Below are positions 7,011 through 9,026 of a stretch of 9,026 nucleotides of DNA, one piece after another. Below the pieces are notes generated by a model, which was given only the letters and a program-made list of their open reading frames with translations, was not told the DNA's origin and ran no database searches. The first letter of the stretch is position 1, and each line of letters starts with the position of its first letter. Source of the stretch: GCA-2719315 sp964448645 (GTDB lineage Bacteria > Bacteroidota > Bacteroidia > Flavobacteriales > Flavobacteriaceae); the NCBI GenBank assembly GCA_964448645.1, contig CAYUZY010000082.1, forward strand, positions 1 to 9,026, in the 5' to 3' direction. A program made the position numbers and the translations under genes.

Positions 7011-7077
7011 GATAAAATTTTTTATTCGACTAATTTACAATTTATATCAAATTAATTATTATCAATTTCTTAACTAA
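7011..7077 (-). promoter_or_regulatory. Spacer between pirin and PQQ dehydrogenase genes; possible promoter
   Basis: This 67-bp A/T-rich gap is the only place for a dedicated promoter of the dehydrogenase-cytochrome-ftsB set. On the minus strand it contains TTAATTTG, one mismatch from the Bacteroidota -7 consensus TAnnTTTG, but no well-spaced -33 TTG stands out. I see no GC-rich terminator hairpin after pirin, so read-through from pirin is as likely. Confidence 0.25.
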
Positions 7078-7827
7078 TTAATTATTTTGAGAATATGTTC
7101 TGTAAGATGGGTTTAATGGAGATATGATTTCAAAAACTTTTGAGTTTTGAATAACTTGAAAATTTAAAAAATCCAAGTTTTCAATTTTGAGGAAGGTTCC
7201 TTTAGTTAATAAAACAGATTTTAATTTAATTTTTCCTTTGAGAATGAAAATTGAGTGAATGGATTTTTTTTTAATATTTAAATTATGCTTACCAATTTGA
7301 AATTCATATTCATTAATTAATATTCCTTGACTATCCATTTTAATTGGAGAGTCTTGTCCTACTATTATTTTAGTGTTTTTATTTTTAGATTCAATTCTTT
7401 TAAATTCAGATGACTTATAATCACTATATGAAGCTTCTTTTTTTAATGATTCTGAAATATCTGGATCAAACCAAATTTGAAAAATCTCAGATTTGTTATC
7501 TATTTCTTCTGAATGAGAAATACCATTTCTTGATCTAATTATTTGCACATCACCTTCTGAAAGAGAAATCCATTTATTTAGTTTTGTGTCAAAGTGATTT
7601 ATATTCCCTTTTAAAATGAAGCTGCAAATTTCAAAACCTTGATGAGGATGAAGATCAATAGTACTTTTTTTATTAAGTGTCCAAGCATGTGCCCAGTAGA
7701 ATAAATTAGAATAAGGTTTCAATTTTCCGCCATCTTGAGGAAAACCAATTGGTTTTTTTTCAAGAATTTCTCCGTTATTGAAATTTCCATTAGCCTGATC
7801 GTCATTAGAAAATATATTGATTCCCAT
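7078..7827 (-). CDS. Pirin-family bicupin protein
   Basis: This is a pirin-like two-domain cupin metalloprotein; some family members oxidise quercetin, others act in regulation, and the role here is unknown. I place the start at the ATG complementary to 7825-7827 (MGINIFSND), giving 249 aa. The frame is open further upstream to 7929, but that extension is translated tRNA-Pro sequence and is rejected. The N-terminal cupin contains IGFPQDGGKLKPYSNLFYWAH (27-47), LHPHQGFEICSF (59-70) and GDVQIIRSRNGISHSEEI (92-109). The metal ligands are His60, His62, His105 and Glu107, with the same spacing as His56, His58, His101 and Glu103 of human pirin, so the iron site appears intact. The C-terminal cupin (about 150-245) is more diverged, with no full ligand set, as usual. 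The ATG is 25 nt after the tRNA gene and has an A/T-rich leader, so the mRNA may come from a shared tRNA-pirin transcript. Confidence 0.92.
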   Translation of the reverse strand: MGINIFSNDDQANGNFNNGEILEKKPIGFPQDGGKLKPYSNLFYWAHAWTLNKKSTIDLHPHQGFEICSFILKGNINHFDTKLNKWISLSEGDVQIIRSRNGISHSEEIDNKSEIFQIWFDPDISESLKKEASYSDYKSSEFKRIESKNKNTKIIVGQDSPIKMDSQGILINEYEFQIGKHNLNIKKKSIHSIFILKGKIKLKSVLLTKGTFLKIENLDFLNFQVIQNSKVFEIISPLNPSYRTYSQNN

Positions 7828-7852
7828 TTTTATTTGAATGATTTTAAAATAG

Positions 7853-7926
7853 TCGGGATGACAGGATTCGAACCTGCGACCCCACGCACCCCATGCGTGT
7901 GCGCTACCAGGCTGCGCCACATCCCG
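7853..7926 (-). tRNA. tRNA-Pro (anticodon GGG)
   Basis: Read on the minus strand, the sequence folds as a complete cloverleaf of 74 nt including the discriminator. The acceptor stem pairs CGGGATG with CATCCCG perfectly. The D-arm contains GCGCAGCCTGGTAGCGC. The anticodon stem CACGC/GCGTG closes the seven-base loop ATGGGGT, so the anticodon is GGG, reading the Pro codons CCC and CCU. The T-arm is GCAGG-TTCGAAT-CCTGT. The discriminator is A (complement of 7853). CCA is not encoded, so it must be added enzymatically. The gene lies 25 nt upstream of the pirin start on the same strand. Both strands of the tRNA can be read as false protein, on the minus strand as an N-terminal extension of pirin. 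Confidence 0.97.
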
Positions 7927-8026
7927 CAAATATGTTGTGCTAAACTAATTATTATAATTTTTAAATTAATAAATTTCGCTTTTTTTTTATTAATAAAGTT
8001 TTATATTTTAAAAGAAAATTATTTAA
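7927..8026. promoter_or_regulatory. Divergent intergenic region between tRNA-Pro and GH32 gene
   Basis: This 100-bp A/T-rich spacer must hold the promoters of both the leftward tRNA and the rightward GH32 gene. For the tRNA, the minus strand has TAGTTTAG (complement of 7940-7947), one mismatch from TAnnTTTG and 13 nt before the mature 5' end, a reasonable -7 position. For GH32, the plus strand has TTG at 7935-7937 and TAATTTTT at 7955-7962, 17 bp apart, a weak match with short spacing. A 9-bp inverted repeat lies at 7965-7994. These boxes are visual guesses. Confidence 0.35.
7965..7994. repeat. 9-bp inverted repeat upstream of the GH32 gene
   Basis: ATTAATAAA (7965-7973) is repeated inverted as TTTATTAAT (7986-7994) with a 12-nt spacer that holds the only G/C bases nearby. 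It sits 32 bp before the GH32 start and could be an operator for a sugar-responsive regulator. The arms contain only A and T, so chance is a serious alternative. Confidence 0.35.
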
Positions 8027-9026
8027 ATGAAAAGATTGATAATATTATTATTGGTTATGTTTTCTTGCAAAGAACCTATAACTCAAAATGAAGAAAATAT
8101 ATCTGAAAAAATTAATGAGAAATATAGACCCCAATTTCATTTCTCTCCCACTTATGGATGGATGAATGATCCAAATGGCATGTTCTTTTTTGATGATACT
8201 TATCATTTGTTTTATCAATATTATCCTGATGATAATGTATGGGGTCCAATGCATTGGGGACATGCAACTTCTAAGGATTTAATAAACTGGGAAAATTTAC
8301 CAATTGCAATTTACCCTGATGGTAATAATTATATTTTTTCTGGATCTGCAATTGTTGATAATGATAATAAATCTGGTTTAGGAAAAGGAATTAATCCCCC
8401 AATTATTGCATTTTATACTAATCATGATATGTTTTTAGAAAGAAAATGGAATGGAGAGCTAGATTCACCATATATTAATGTTGAAACTCAGCATATTGCT
8501 TATAGTATAGATTTAGGTAAGTCTTGGATAAAATACGCCAATAATCCAGTAATTGAAAATCCTGGTTATCGAGATTATAGAGACCCTAAAGTAACCTGGT
8601 TAGATGATTATAAAAAATGGATAATAAGTTTGGCAGCTAGAGATAGAATAATTTTTTATTCTTCTGATAATTTAATTGATTGGAAATATTTGTCTGAATT
8701 TACTGGATATGGAGAAATGAATGGAGTATGGGAGTGTCCAGATTTATTTCCTTTAAGAGACAAAGAAGGGAATAAGAAATGGGTTTTACTTGTAAGTATA
8801 AATAAAAGTTCTCCTAATGGGGGGAGTGGTACTCAATATTTTATTGGAGATTTTGATGGAAATACTTTTACAATAGATCGTAATTTTTTAATGGATAAGA
8901 AATCCATTTGGGTTGATTATGGTAGTGATAATTATGCTGGTGTAACTTGGAATAATACAAAAAATAGTATTAATTCAAGAAAATTTATTGGATGGATGAG
9001 TAATTGGAAATATGGAGAATTTGTTC
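8027..9026 (+). CDS. GH32 fructan hydrolase lipoprotein (levanase/inulinase/invertase type), partial
   Basis: The gene starts at ATG 8027 and runs off the right edge after 333 codons. It encodes a glycoside hydrolase family 32 enzyme that cleaves beta-fructosidic bonds in levan, inulin or sucrose. The N-terminus MKRLIILLLVMFSCKE is a short lipoprotein-like signal with Cys14, suggesting attachment to an outer or cytoplasmic membrane. The five-bladed propeller begins with FHFSPTYGWMNDPNG (37-51), where Asp48 is the nucleophile. WGPMHWGHATSKDLINWE (72-89) and FSGSAIVD (104-111) are family blocks. YRDYRDPKV (181-189) holds the stabiliser Asp186, and VWECPDLFPL (234-243) holds acid/base Glu236. 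All three catalytic residues are present. The C-terminal beta-sandwich is beyond the edge. Substrate and endo/exo mode cannot be told. It is on the opposite strand to every other gene here, with its own upstream region. Levanase-type is my best guess for a Bacteroidota lipoprotein. Confidence 0.94.
   Translation, partial: MKRLIILLLVMFSCKEPITQNEENISEKINEKYRPQFHFSPTYGWMNDPNGMFFFDDTYHLFYQYYPDDNVWGPMHWGHATSKDLINWENLPIAIYPDGNNYIFSGSAIVDNDNKSGLGKGINPPIIAFYTNHDMFLERKWNGELDSPYINVETQHIAYSIDLGKSWIKYANNPVIENPGYRDYRDPKVTWLDDYKKWIISLAARDRIIFYSSDNLIDWKYLSEFTGYGEMNGVWECPDLFPLRDKEGNKKWVLLVSINKSSPNGGSGTQYFIGDFDGNTFTIDRNFLMDKKSIWVDYGSDNYAGVTWNNTKNSINSRKFIGWMSNWKYGEFV

Noticed and set aside
7018..7077. Possible terminator after pirin
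   Set aside because: Only short A/T palindromes are present, with no stable stem followed by a T-run on the minus strand.
7828..7929. 34-residue N-terminal extension of pirin beginning MRDVAQPGSAHAWG
   Set aside because: This stretch is the tRNA-Pro gene read as protein; the MGINIF start fits pirin homologues and the metal-site spacing.
7735..8091. 118-aa plus-strand open frame containing MTGFEPATPRTP
   Set aside because: It is the antisense of the tRNA and pirin start, a well-known type of false protein; it also runs into the GH32 gene in another frame.
8048..8263. 71-aa minus-strand open frame
   Set aside because: It lies wholly opposite the GH32 gene, whose catalytic motifs prove the plus-strand frame, and has no recognisable family features.

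Overview
The window is about 9 kb of very AT-rich DNA. It looks like a chromosomal segment of a flavobacterium-like Bacteroidota, plausibly a small-genome marine lineage. This rests on three things: the block parA-parB-DUF5683-dapB-lepB-wbqC, which I recognise as typical flavobacterial synteny; A/T-rich leaders with no Shine-Dalgarno sequence before the starts (parA, pirin, the PQQ dehydrogenase); and tight gene packing. No genus can be named from the sequence. TGA is used as a normal stop (ftsB-like gene, cytochrome c gene, PQQ dehydrogenase), so the genetic code is standard.

Layout. Everything from 1 to 7926 lies on the minus strand. Read in the direction of transcription it is: tRNA-Pro(GGG) (7926-7853), a pirin-family bicupin (7827-7078), a secreted PQQ-dependent sugar dehydrogenase (7010-5889), a small c-type cytochrome (5892-5491), an FtsB/DivIC-type division protein (5494-5204), an 83-bp AT-rich gap, then parA, parB, a DUF5683 membrane protein, dapB, lepB and a WbqC-family protein cut by the left edge. 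On the plus strand, after a 100-bp divergent spacer, a GH32 fructan hydrolase lipoprotein starts at 8027 and runs off the right edge.

How the genes relate. The dehydrogenase, cytochrome and ftsB-like genes are joined by ATGA overlaps, so translation is probably coupled. The dehydrogenase and cytochrome could form a periplasmic sugar-oxidation pair, but this is inferred from context only. The six-gene block from parA to wbqC is joined by 8-nt overlaps, TAATG overlaps and one 2-nt gap, so it is almost certainly one transcript. It combines chromosome segregation (ParA/ParB), lysine and cell-wall precursor synthesis (DapB), protein export (LepB) and two poorly characterised envelope-linked families. 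The strand switch at about 7.95 kb marks a change from housekeeping genes to a catabolic gene that could begin a fructan-utilisation locus outside the window.

I see no mobile element, CRISPR array, rRNA gene or clear pseudogene, and no stretch over 300 bp without a gene. The window is mostly ordinary core genome. The points most worth checking are a degenerate parS-like site inside the dehydrogenase gene, the dehydrogenase-cytochrome-ftsB coupling, unusual residues in LepB box E, and inverted repeats in the two main intergenic gaps.
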